Source: Larus michahellis (taxonomy: Eukaryota; Chordata; Aves; Charadriiformes; Laridae). Taken from it: a stretch of DNA of 64,000 bases. Below the pieces are notes generated by a model that saw only the letters and a list, made by a program, of their open reading frames with translations, did no database searches and had not been told where the DNA came from. This document shows positions 52,227-61,075 of the stretch, piece after piece; the stretch's first letter is position 1, and the number at the start of each line of letters is the position of its first letter. Where the stretch lies: positions 7,631,001-7,695,000 of the forward strand of contig NC_133907.1 of the NCBI RefSeq assembly GCF_964199755.1, read 5' to 3'. A program made the position numbers and the translations under genes.

Positions 52227-55200
52227 GTGAGGCGGGCGGAGGGATGGGGATGCTGCGGCGGGGACGGGGGGGAGGCAGGGGAGCTCCTGGCACTCACCGG
52301 GGCATGGGGGGGTGTGTGTCCCTTCTGCGCCCCCAGGCTGAGTACCACAGGAGGTTTGGCAAGATTTTCCGCATGAAGCTGGGGGCTTTCGACTCGGTGC
52401 ACATCGCAGCCCCCTGCCTCCTGGAAGCCCTGTACCGCCGGGAGAGCGCCTGTCCCCAGCGCCTGGAGATCAAGCCCTGGAAAGCCTATCGGGACTATCG
52501 CGACGAGGGCTACGGGCTGCTGATCCTGTAAGTGGCACCCGCGGCACCCGGGGGGGCCTGGATAAGGTGCAGGGGGAGCTGGTTTCCGAGCGGCCCGGGA
52601 GATGCTGCTTTTGTTGCACATGCTGTGGGTTTGGGTGGTTTTTTACTGCTTGCTTTCTTCTTTAAGCCTTTCTGATTTCAACCTAGCTGTTCCTAATTCG
52701 ATCTAGGGAAGGAAAGGACTGGCAGAGGGTAAGAAGTGCCTTTCAAAAGAAATTAATGAAACCCAGGGAAGTTATGAAACTGGATACCACAATCAATGAG
52801 GTACGGCGCTTTGAGAAACTCTTTCTCTCTCCCCACTCCCCTGGAAACCTGGGAAATAAAAGCAGATCAAATGATGTCGTTTACCTGGATAGCTGTTGAT
52901 CTGCTCTGCGGTGCTAAAACCATGAGTTAATACTCTGAAATCATTTGGGGAATAATAAGTACAAACTGATTATCAGGGTCTGACCAAAAGCGAGACCACA
53001 CAGAAACCTGTAGTTGAGATTGTCTGGCTCCACAGAACAGTAAGATGATTCCACAATGATATGGGCTCCAGCAAACAGAGTGTTTGCTTACTTTTCTTGC
53101 ATTCAGTGTTTTTTGCCTTCACTGCTTCATTCTTACGTTCCTCCTGTCAGGGAATACCTCCCTCTGTAACTTCTGTGTTCCTCACTGAGTTTGAGGAGCA
53201 TCTGTGACACACAGTTTAATACTCTTTATTGTGAAACTCCAGTATTATCCCAGCGTCAGTCTGAAGCATTTAATTCCTGTGGAGGAAAGCTCAGTTTGTC
53301 AAAGTACAAGCAGTAATAGCATGAGAGTCGTGTAAAATCCAAACGTATATTAACACAGGGTGAGATTGGATCTTGTTCAAAGAACAGGAAACATAAGTCT
53401 TCCTCTTGTAGGTGAGATTGTTACCTATTTAAAAGACAGTTGAAATGTTAAATTACACAGGATTTTTACTAGTTGATGTCATTTTATTCCCTTCTTTTCT
53501 CTCCTCTCCACCACTTAGGTCCTGGAGGACTTCATGCACAGAATAGATGATGTTTGTGACCACAATGGACAAATGGAAGATGTTTATTCAGAATTCAACA
53601 AATGGTCATTTGAAAGTAAGTTGTTTTTTGCCTGAGAATGGTATGCATTTTGTACCCGCCATGGCATTTCAGTTAAAGTACGATCAGTGATGACAGTGTA
53701 GGCTGATTAGTTCCAAACTATCAGCTAACCATGGAAAGCGGGTTGCAGAAAAGCCACGGGACTATCAGTAGTTCCCTGCAAAATTCACCAGCAGCTATAC
53801 AAACTCTTCTGACTGTCTATCTACGTGGCTTGTAAAGAAATTCAAAAATAGTGACTTAAAAATCCAGAACTTGGGGGAATCACAATGCATTTATCTAGAA
53901 TGGGATCAGATACCACATGACCATTTTTGTCCATCTGATAGTTGTTAATTATCAGCAGCACAAGGTCAATTAAATGATCCAATAGCAGTGAGAAAGTATT
54001 CATAGTAGACAAGGGTTGGAAAATCCCATTTAAAACATTTACATTGGGATTGAGAAGCACTGGAGTAAGTTACCAAGACAGGAGCCTCCGTCTTTAGAAA
54101 CCTTTCAGAGTACAGTCAGGAACCATCTGCCAGGGACGACTTAGGGCAGAAGAAATGGGATCAGTGGTTCCCAATAAGGAGGGAAGGCTGGGTGTAGATC
54201 TCTGCCAGACCTGTCTGCTCGTGGCTGGCTCATCTCAGCAACCTGTGTACTGAGTTCCTGAAAGTGTTTTTTTTTCCACGGTCAGTGGTCATGGCTGCAT
54301 TTGGAAAGGGAGAAATAGGAACTGACAGCTTTTTTTTTAAAAAAAAAAAAAAAAAAGCAAGGGAAAGAGGTGGAAACTTGTGGAGCGTGGGATGCTGCCA
54401 GTGTTTGCAAGTGTTTTTTGGCTGTGGAAAGGGCTAGGAAATGCTGGACTAGATGGCCTCTTCAGGACCTCTTTTCCTGCGACTCAATTCTCTCCAGTAG
54501 CTTTGCCGAATATCTTACTTGCCAAATATGCCAGCCCTGCTTGGGAGAATGACCTGCTGCTCATGTGAGGGGATCCGTGGGAATTCTTATTTGTGAAGAA
54601 TGTGCTGCTGTACGGGCATTTTAGCTTGATATACTGCTGCTCGGGTCTGAGGCAAACGTGCAGGTGTTTTGAAGGGCTGTTCTCAGAGCCGGGTATCATA
54701 GAACAGGGAACATTTTTCAGAAGGATAATCCAAGCCATTCTTTGACAAGAAATGGTGGACACCGTGCACCCTTCTGTTTGTATCATTTAATGATAATATT
54801 GCTTAACAACAGGTATCTGCCTGGTGCTGTATGGAAAGAGGTTTGGACTCCTACAGCAGGATGTAGAAGAAGAAAGTTTGAACTTCATCAAGGCTGTAAA
54901 AACGGTACGGAAGAGGCTTTACTGGGGCCCAATCCAAGGCAACACTCAGATGTGCAATGCTAGTACTGACCATCTGACTGTCCCATTATGAAACACCTAA
55001 ATTTGTAGGGGGCAAATGCTGTATGGACAGCAGGGTAATGCTGGAAATATAGTTGTGGGGTGGGTTGGTCGGTTGGTTAACTTTCCGCTCCCTCTGAGAC
55101 ACCTGTTGTGCAACACTGCTGTGCCTTGGGTGTGTCTCTTGGAGTGTGTGAGATTATGCAAATACTCTGGATTTGGCGGTTAGTCATTCCTGCAAGCACA

Positions 55201-58200
55201 CCTGCTCTGTATTTTGCTGCAACTTGGACACCGGTGATAGTTTTCTGCCTAATTTTAGCCATCTAAAAGATAGGCATCTAGCCCGGCCTAGTTTTTTAGC
55301 TCCATCTGTTGTCAAGGGAGAGAGAGACGCTGCCAAAGGGTGGCTTGTCCCATTCTAAAACAGGTGCCTAAAATAGATAGGATGAATCACCTACTGGAGA
55401 AGCCTCCCATCCTCCACTGGCTGTCCCTCATTTTTAGCTGGATACGGTCTATGTAGGTTGAGACCCATCCTTTCTGTCCAGGATGGAAAATCTGCCAGAA
55501 TCCTCACTTCCTGAAAATTGCCTTCTACTTTTCTAATTTTGTTCAGAGATTACAAGTATATGAATTAAAGAAAGATTTCAAAAACTCTTTCTCTGCAACA
55601 GATGATGGCTACTTTTGGAATGATGATGGTGACCCCCGTGGAACTTCACAAGGGTCTGAACACAAAAGTTTGGCAAGCTCATACTAAAGCATGGGATGAT
55701 ATATTTAAAACAGGTTATTGTTTTAAACACGATTTGTCTCCTTTCCCTTCATATCTGTTTCCTACTTGGTTGATTTAACTTTCTTCATACTTGCTACTGC
55801 CCTACGCTGCTGTTAATTGCTGCCTTCGGCACAGATTGAGACACCTTTGCTGCAGCTAACCGCAAACCTGTTCCAAGCATGGAAGCGCTGCTTTTCTTAT
55901 GACTGACGCTTAGGTCTGGTTGTGGGGCAATACTCAATCCCCAGGGAAGCCCCAGAAATCTGGGAGCCAGAAACATCGTGAGTCCACTTCAATCTGTCAA
56001 AAAAGTAAACAGCCAGAAAGCGTATAATTTCTTTAAAGGCAATGAGTGGGAAAAGGAGCTTCCCTCAAAGGGACCTCAAAGGGAGTTGTTTTCTTGAGAA
56101 ACAAGAGTTTTACATGCAACAAAAGCCTGTTTGCTAAAAAAAAAAAAGTGATAGGTTTTGTGAACAACCAGGAATATAGTCGTAAGTCTTAAAAACCAAA
56201 GCAATTTAAATCATAAAGTACAGTTTGGCTTTTTGACAACATTTTCTGTCTATTTAACATGAATTGGCCTTCAAGGTTACAAAAATTATTCTAACTCCAA
56301 ATATGAAGTTAAGTTTATATTTTTCAATATTTTGCTAGACGGTGACAGTTATAGCTAAAGATTAAGAAAGGTTTTGGCACTTGGATGATTGTAATGCTGA
56401 GTGATATATTTCTTTTAGGTATTTGAGTTCTTGATACGTCAGGACCTTAGGTCATGCCAGCCACACGTGCATTTATTTTATTGCTTCTTAGTTTATGGTT
56501 TTAAGAAAGACACTCTAAACCACTTTTGATCAGAAAAACCAGTTTGACACCTTCACTTGATATGAATAGCTCCATACTAGGAACTGGTCTTAACAATTGG
56601 GATATTCATGAAAAAGGGTGGGCAAAAATCTAGTCCTTTATATTTAAAAAAAAAAATCCTGTAGAAATTTGGCATCTATTTTTACCTTCCCCTGGTAAAT
56701 CAAAGGCTTAAGTTTCCCCTTGGGGAGTCTGTGTGCTAAGTGTCTTTGATTTTTTTTAACACCTTAATCCCCTTTGAACATCCAAGCTAATAAATTTTAC
56801 ACACTTGTATTTCTGTTTGCTAAATATTTCACTCAACGCATCACTGATTTCCTTTCCTAGTTTAAGAAAGCAGACTTCCTAATAGTTTGCAGGAGGTCCT
56901 TCAGAAGTGATTTTTGTGACTGAGTTTTTGTCTAAAAAGGGAAAATGCCATTATTTATTGCTTGAAAAAAGGAGCTCATTGCTTGAAAAAAGGAGCACAG
57001 CTTGATATCTTCTTTTAAAGTCCTGCATGTGAGACATAATTTTATTTTTATAGTATTTTTAGTGATTTTTCCATTAATTACCTCCTGCTCCTCCCTCCTC
57101 AGCCAAGCACTCAATTGACTGTCGACTGGAAAAACACTCCGCAAACCCTCAGGAGGATTTCCTGTGTGACATCTATTCTGGAGGACAACTTTCCAAGAAG
57201 GAGCTGTACGCTGCCATCGCAGAGCTCCAGATTGCCGGAGTTGAAACGGTAAACCTGACTTTCTGAGAGCCTGTTAAAATTAGCATCCTTCCAACTCCCT
57301 GCTTTCTTCCATAACCTAACCATCACAACATCTGGGAGTGAGCTAATCCTGTCGTTGCTTCAGTGGCCTAATTGCAAGTGAATTTTTACCTGAAATCACT
57401 AGATTCTTTCTTCTGTTCGTTACTCCTAGAGAACAACTGGGATGGCTCGTAATCCCTTAGGTTTACAAAATACCATAAGGCAGTGACCAGCCATAAATGG
57501 TGCTTTGAACTTTTGGCAACTTCTTGTTTCTGTCACCACAAATGGAGGTCTTACAATTCTTTTTGGTTTGTTTCAGACGGCCAATAGTTTACTGTGGGCT
57601 TTGTATAACATTTCACGCAATCCCCATGTTCAGCAGAAGCTTTTCCAGGAAATACAAAGTGTTTTGGCTGCTAATGAGAGCCCAAGTGCTGAGAACTTGA
57701 AGCACATGCCTTACCTAAAAGCATGCCTGAAAGAATCCATGAGGTAAAATTCTCAAATAATTTGCAAAAAGCGAAATGGTCACAAAGTTTTTTACCAGCT
57801 AGGGAGAAAGAATTTTCTAGTATGTATAATTTTGTTCACCTTCTTGTTTAAGGTAAACTATGATAGATACAGGAATGCTGGAAATTTAACCCATTTTTGT
57901 TTTTTCACTGTAGATTAACACCATCGGTGCCATTTACCACTCGCACCATCCACACAGAAATGGTTCTGGGAGATTATGTACTGCCCAAAGGGGTAAGTCA
58001 ATTAATTACTATGATATTTTGTCATTGATTAACTGTCCTGTAAACCACAGAAGTTGGTCGTATTTCAGTCTCAAAATGACTTTCCCAAAAGACAAGTCCC
58101 AGGATACGGAATGAGGAATTCACACCAAGAATTCCTATAAACTGAAAATCATACCTGCCAGCACTGCTGTTGGATTTAGACAAAAATATTTTGGTGTGCT

Positions 58201-58820
58201 ATTTCAAAAATTTTTTCAGACTTTCCTATGATTTTCTGAGGAAACTATGACCATTTCTGTGCTTGAATTAATCTTCAGAGAATGACACGACATCTTCCGA
58301 AGAAACGGCCTCGCCTTTACTGTTGCGTTATTTTTTTCCATCAACAAGCTGATTCACTTGGTAGCTCTAAGCCAATTTGTAATGAGACTCTTTCTAATGC
58401 TTTGTTTATAGACCGTGCTAATGATAAATAGCCATGCCCTGGGTTGCAATGAAGAGTACTTTAATGGCTGGACTCAGTTTAACCCGGAGCGCTGGTTTCA
58501 GAAGAACTCAATCAATCCTTTTTCTCATGTTCCGTTTGGCATTGGGAAGAGGATGTGCATCGGGCGCCGCGTAGCAGAGCTACAGCTTCACTTGGCCCTT
58601 TGCTGGGTAAATACTCTAAAATGGCATCGCAATGCCTGGCTGTTCAACGTTTAACCTCATCAGAAGATCTAGAAGGCAAAGCACGCTAACTGAAATGTTT
58701 GTCTTTCAGCTCATTCGCAAATACCGAATTGTAGCAACTGACAACAAACCAGTAGAAACACTCCATTCGGGAATACTGATTCCCAACCGGGAGCTTCCCA
58801 TTGCATTTCACAGACGATAA
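51969..58820 (+). CDS. CYP24A1: Vitamin D 24-hydroxylase, mitochondrial (CYP24A1), 11 coding exons
   Basis: A mitochondrial inner-membrane cytochrome P450. It inactivates 25-hydroxy- and 1,25-dihydroxyvitamin D3 by side-chain (C24/C23) hydroxylation, with electrons from adrenodoxin. CDS: join(51969..52226, 52337..52527, 52707..52800, 53519..53615, 54813..54904, 55602..55713, 57103..57248, 57577..57743, 57914..57992, 58412..58606, 58710..58820), 1542 nt, 513 residues (human 514). All junctions are GT-AG and every phase closes. Features: Arg/Ala/Ser/Pro-rich mitochondrial leader (1 to about 35); LPGPPSWPL proline hinge (58-66); I-helix AGVETT (326-331); K-helix ExxR in LKESMR (E383, R386); NPERW (436-440); haem loop [10 protein letters not shown] with Cys461. 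The first ATG is chosen because it places LPGP at residue 58, exactly as in human. The one-residue difference from human lies just before the haem loop (FQKNSINP). No disabling change is seen. It is expected to be strongly induced by calcitriol through VDR. Confidence 0.98.
52337..52527 (+). CDS. CYP24A1: CYP24A1 exon 2
   Basis: Residues 87-150 (split codon), with [17 protein letters not shown] and [14 protein letters not shown]. Intron 1 before it is only 110 bp. Donor GTAAGT at 52528. Confidence 0.97.
52707..52800 (+). CDS. CYP24A1: CYP24A1 exon 3
   Basis: Residues 150-181, [19 protein letters not shown] onward (helix C region, WxxxR with Trp154 and Arg158). Acceptor CTAG at 52703-52706, donor GTACGG at 52801. 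Confidence 0.97.
53519..53615 (+). CDS. CYP24A1: CYP24A1 exon 4
   Basis: Residues 182-214, [14 protein letters not shown] to NKWSFES (split Ser codon). Acceptor TTAG ends at 53518, donor GTAAGT at 53616. Confidence 0.97.
54813..54904 (+). CDS. CYP24A1: CYP24A1 exon 5
   Basis: Residues 214-244, [15 protein letters not shown] to NFIKAVKT. Acceptor CAG ends at 54812, donor GTACGG at 54905, phase 0. The preceding intron 4 contains a T9A18 block at 54330-54356. Confidence 0.97.
55602..55713 (+). CDS. CYP24A1: CYP24A1 exon 6
   Basis: Residues 245-282, MMATFG then [17 protein letters not shown] to DDIFKT plus the first base of the next codon. The donor GTTATT at 55714 is weak at +3 to +6 but preserves the phase and the alignment. 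It precedes the largest intron (1.39 kb). Confidence 0.95.
57103..57248 (+). CDS. CYP24A1: CYP24A1 exon 7
   Basis: Residues 282-330, with [28 protein letters not shown] and the start of the I-helix motif ELQIAGVET. Acceptor CAG ends at 57102, donor GTAAAC at 57249. Confidence 0.97.
57577..57743 (+). CDS. CYP24A1: CYP24A1 exon 8
   Basis: Residues 331-386, [16 protein letters not shown] to [13 protein letters not shown], including the K-helix ExxR pair (Glu383, Arg386 split across the junction). Acceptor TTTCAG ends at 57576, donor GTAAAA at 57744. Confidence 0.97.
57914..57992 (+). CDS. CYP24A1: CYP24A1 exon 9
   Basis: Residues 386-412, [12 protein letters not shown] to LGDYVLPKG, the substrate-recognition segment after the K helix. 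Acceptor TGTAG ends at 57913, donor GTAAGT at 57993. Confidence 0.97.
58412..58606 (+). CDS. CYP24A1: CYP24A1 exon 10 (haem-binding exon)
   Basis: Residues 413-477, with FNPERW and the haem-thiolate loop [13 protein letters not shown] (Cys461), ending LQLHLALCW. Acceptor ATAG ends at 58411, donor GTAAAT at 58607, phase 0. Confidence 0.98.
58710..58820 (+). CDS. CYP24A1: CYP24A1 exon 11 (last coding exon)
   Basis: Residues 478-513, [35 protein letters not shown] and stop TAA (58818-58820). Acceptor TTTCAG ends at 58709. One base after the stop a consensus-like donor GTACGT (58822) starts an intron in the 3' UTR. Confidence 0.97.
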   Translation, partial: LIRKYRIVATDNKPVETLHSGILIPNRELPIAFHRR

Positions 58821-59671
58821 GGTACGTGCATAAGGGCCTCCTGAGCACATGAGACTTTTCTTTGAACCTCATTTAGAATTTTCAGAGAACTGTGAGTGTA
58901 AGAGAACAGATGTTTTTCTAAGCTTTATCCTCACAATGTGAGATTTATTAAATGCCATCACACTTTGTTACTTTTAACAGAAAATATTCTATGTACTAAG
59001 AAGACAAGTTTTATACAGCTTATGGCTCTGAAGTTAGCTGTCTAGTTTTAAATTCCAAGAGAGCATGTCTTCTGTGCATGATGCAGGTCAGAAATGGGGA
59101 AATCAAAATGTATATACTGTTGGAGGAAATAATAGCCATTATTTTGCTGCAATATAACTTCTCCACTGCATTTCTAGAAGATATTTCCTGAAAAGTAGCA
59201 TTTCATTTTAAGCATCGATGTACAGATTAAAAAGAAAATGCCCTAGTGAAGGAACAGTACACCAGTAGACTACAGAGTTTAAATAAGAAAACTTGACTTT
59301 AGGCAGAAGGACAAAGAAAAGAAATATCTATTTGTAAATAGTTATGCAGTGTTGCAACTTATTATACATTGATGATTCAAAAATTGAATGTAAGATTTTC
59401 TCTGCTCAGAAGCTTATACAAATAAGCTATCAAAGAAGCTTATTTGCATAACAATCTAAATTGGAAAACTGAATCTGATCTAGAATTAAGTTCTCAAATT
59501 AGTGACATTTAAATACTGTGGGAGATATTTTTTTGCTGGCCAACACCACAGGAAAAAAATCACCCAGTGTAATCTGAGTAAGGGTATTGACTCCTTTAAC
59601 TGAAGTTTATGCAGTGCTGTTTGCTTTTAAATAACCGATCACTATATAGATTCTTTTTCTCTTTAATGCAG

Positions 59672-61075
59672 CTCGCGGAAAATAAATGGCAGGCCTGCTG
59701 CTACCTTCTCTGAACAACTATGCACGGACTGGGAAAGTCAAAGCCTGGGGTACCCAGTGGAGAAACTGCAACACAAGTCCCTTGAACAATTGCTCGGCCA
59801 GAAATAGTACCAAGAAAAGCACCCATGCTGTTTTATTGGAAAAACGTGGTTAGTTAGTTCAGCTGTACTTAGCGATGTTAAAAGGAAAGAAAAATACCAC
59901 GCGTGTTCATATACCTATCCAAATATACTGATTTAGTGCAGCCGAGGGACTGTACAGGATAGAGCTCGGTAATGAGCGGCAGAGTGTTCTGTATAGCTCT
60001 GTAGAGGGCACAGTGAAATTACTGCAGCCTCAAGCTGTTCAACGGGCTACCTTGGAAAGAGCTGGTTTCCAGTTTGTGGGGATCATATAGGACACCCGAG
60101 GGAACAACAACCACGACTGAACTGGCCCTGTTAGCTCAGAGTTGAAGAGCTTCGAGGAGTCAGCCTAAGGGAAAAGAAACTCGCTTAGTCCTTATCAAAT
60201 GATCAGTGTCATGAATTAAACTGAGAAGTAAGCTGGCGGTCTGTAATAAGGCTAATAACAGGGCTTAAAAATTAGGATAATTCAAGAAGTATACTTTCCC
60301 TAAGGTTATTCACTTCCTTAATAAAAGGGAAATAAGGACAAAGGTATATACCAGGATTTGTTCCTCATGCCTGCACAGTACTTTGATTTCAACTGTGCGG
60401 TTCAAATCAATATATTGCTGCAATACTGTGCCTGCCACAGACTCTGCTCATACCAATAGAGTTTCATGCCTCCAACTCCCACACAAGCCATTTTATCACA
60501 CCTTTATTGTAAAACCTTAGTGGTCTTTTATTGCATGAAAGGCCTTATCCGTAAATGGAATCACTGGAATCCTATGGGTTCTGCCACTATTAAATGATGA
60601 TTATCCTAACAGGATAGTTACTTCATCATATGAGTAACATAAAATGTAGGTTTCAAAGAACCACAGGAAATAAGGATCCTAAACATTTCCAAGAGGTCTA
60701 CTTCTTGTGGAGATTTCAACACCTGTATCTAAAGGTTAAAGCTGTCACTGCCCTGCATGTCATACTGTAAGTTAGCTATTATGGTCACTAGTCGATTTTT
60801 CCCACTGACGCAGTTTCAAGTACAGGTTTATATATATAACCAAGAATGGTTATTTTTATTTTTTTTTTAGATTCTGAAATGATACAAGATTTTTAGCACT
60901 TGATGGTGTGTCTCCTGCATTCTTTTTATTTGTTTTCCTCTGCTGTTATACTCAGACATGTAAATGTAGCCATATTACAATGTGTAAAGCAATTTGTGCA
61001 TTATCTGAATCTTTCTAGTCAATGTGGTAAAAGTCAATTTTGTGATAAAATAAAGATTTCTATTTTTTTTTTCTA
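59672..61075 (+). other. CYP24A1: CYP24A1 exon 12, non-coding 3' UTR
   Basis: The donor GTACGT at 58822 pairs with the acceptor ending AATGCAG at 59671. Mammalian CYP24A1 has 12 exons with a 3' UTR in the last one. The exon probably runs to the AATAAA at 61049-61054. It is AT-rich with several ATTTA pentamers, which often go with unstable inducible mRNAs. The 3' boundary is inferred. Confidence 0.65.
61049..61054 (+). terminator. CYP24A1: Putative CYP24A1 poly(A) signal AATAAA
   Basis: A canonical AATAAA in AAAATAAAGATTTC, followed within 50 bp by T-rich sequence. Earlier AATAAA-like hexamers (59683, 60319) could give shorter transcripts. Confidence 0.55.

Larger units (their letters stand above)
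51360..52560. promoter_or_regulatory. CYP24A1: CYP24A1 CpG island
   Basis: A strongly GC- and CpG-rich block covering the promoter, exon 1, the 110-bp intron 1 and exon 2 of CYP24A1. It contains the minisatellite at about 51440-51750, a CCGGG/GGCC pentanucleotide run (51825-51853), an inverted CCAAT box and a TATA-like run. The long open frames on both strands here (up to 273 codons on the minus strand) reflect stop-poor GC-rich sequence. Confidence 0.85.

Noticed and set aside
58607-58654. Alternative CYP24A1 C-terminus by reading through the exon 10 donor
   Set aside because: It would remove the conserved last 36 residues. The normal donor and the exon 11 acceptor fit the human protein in phase.
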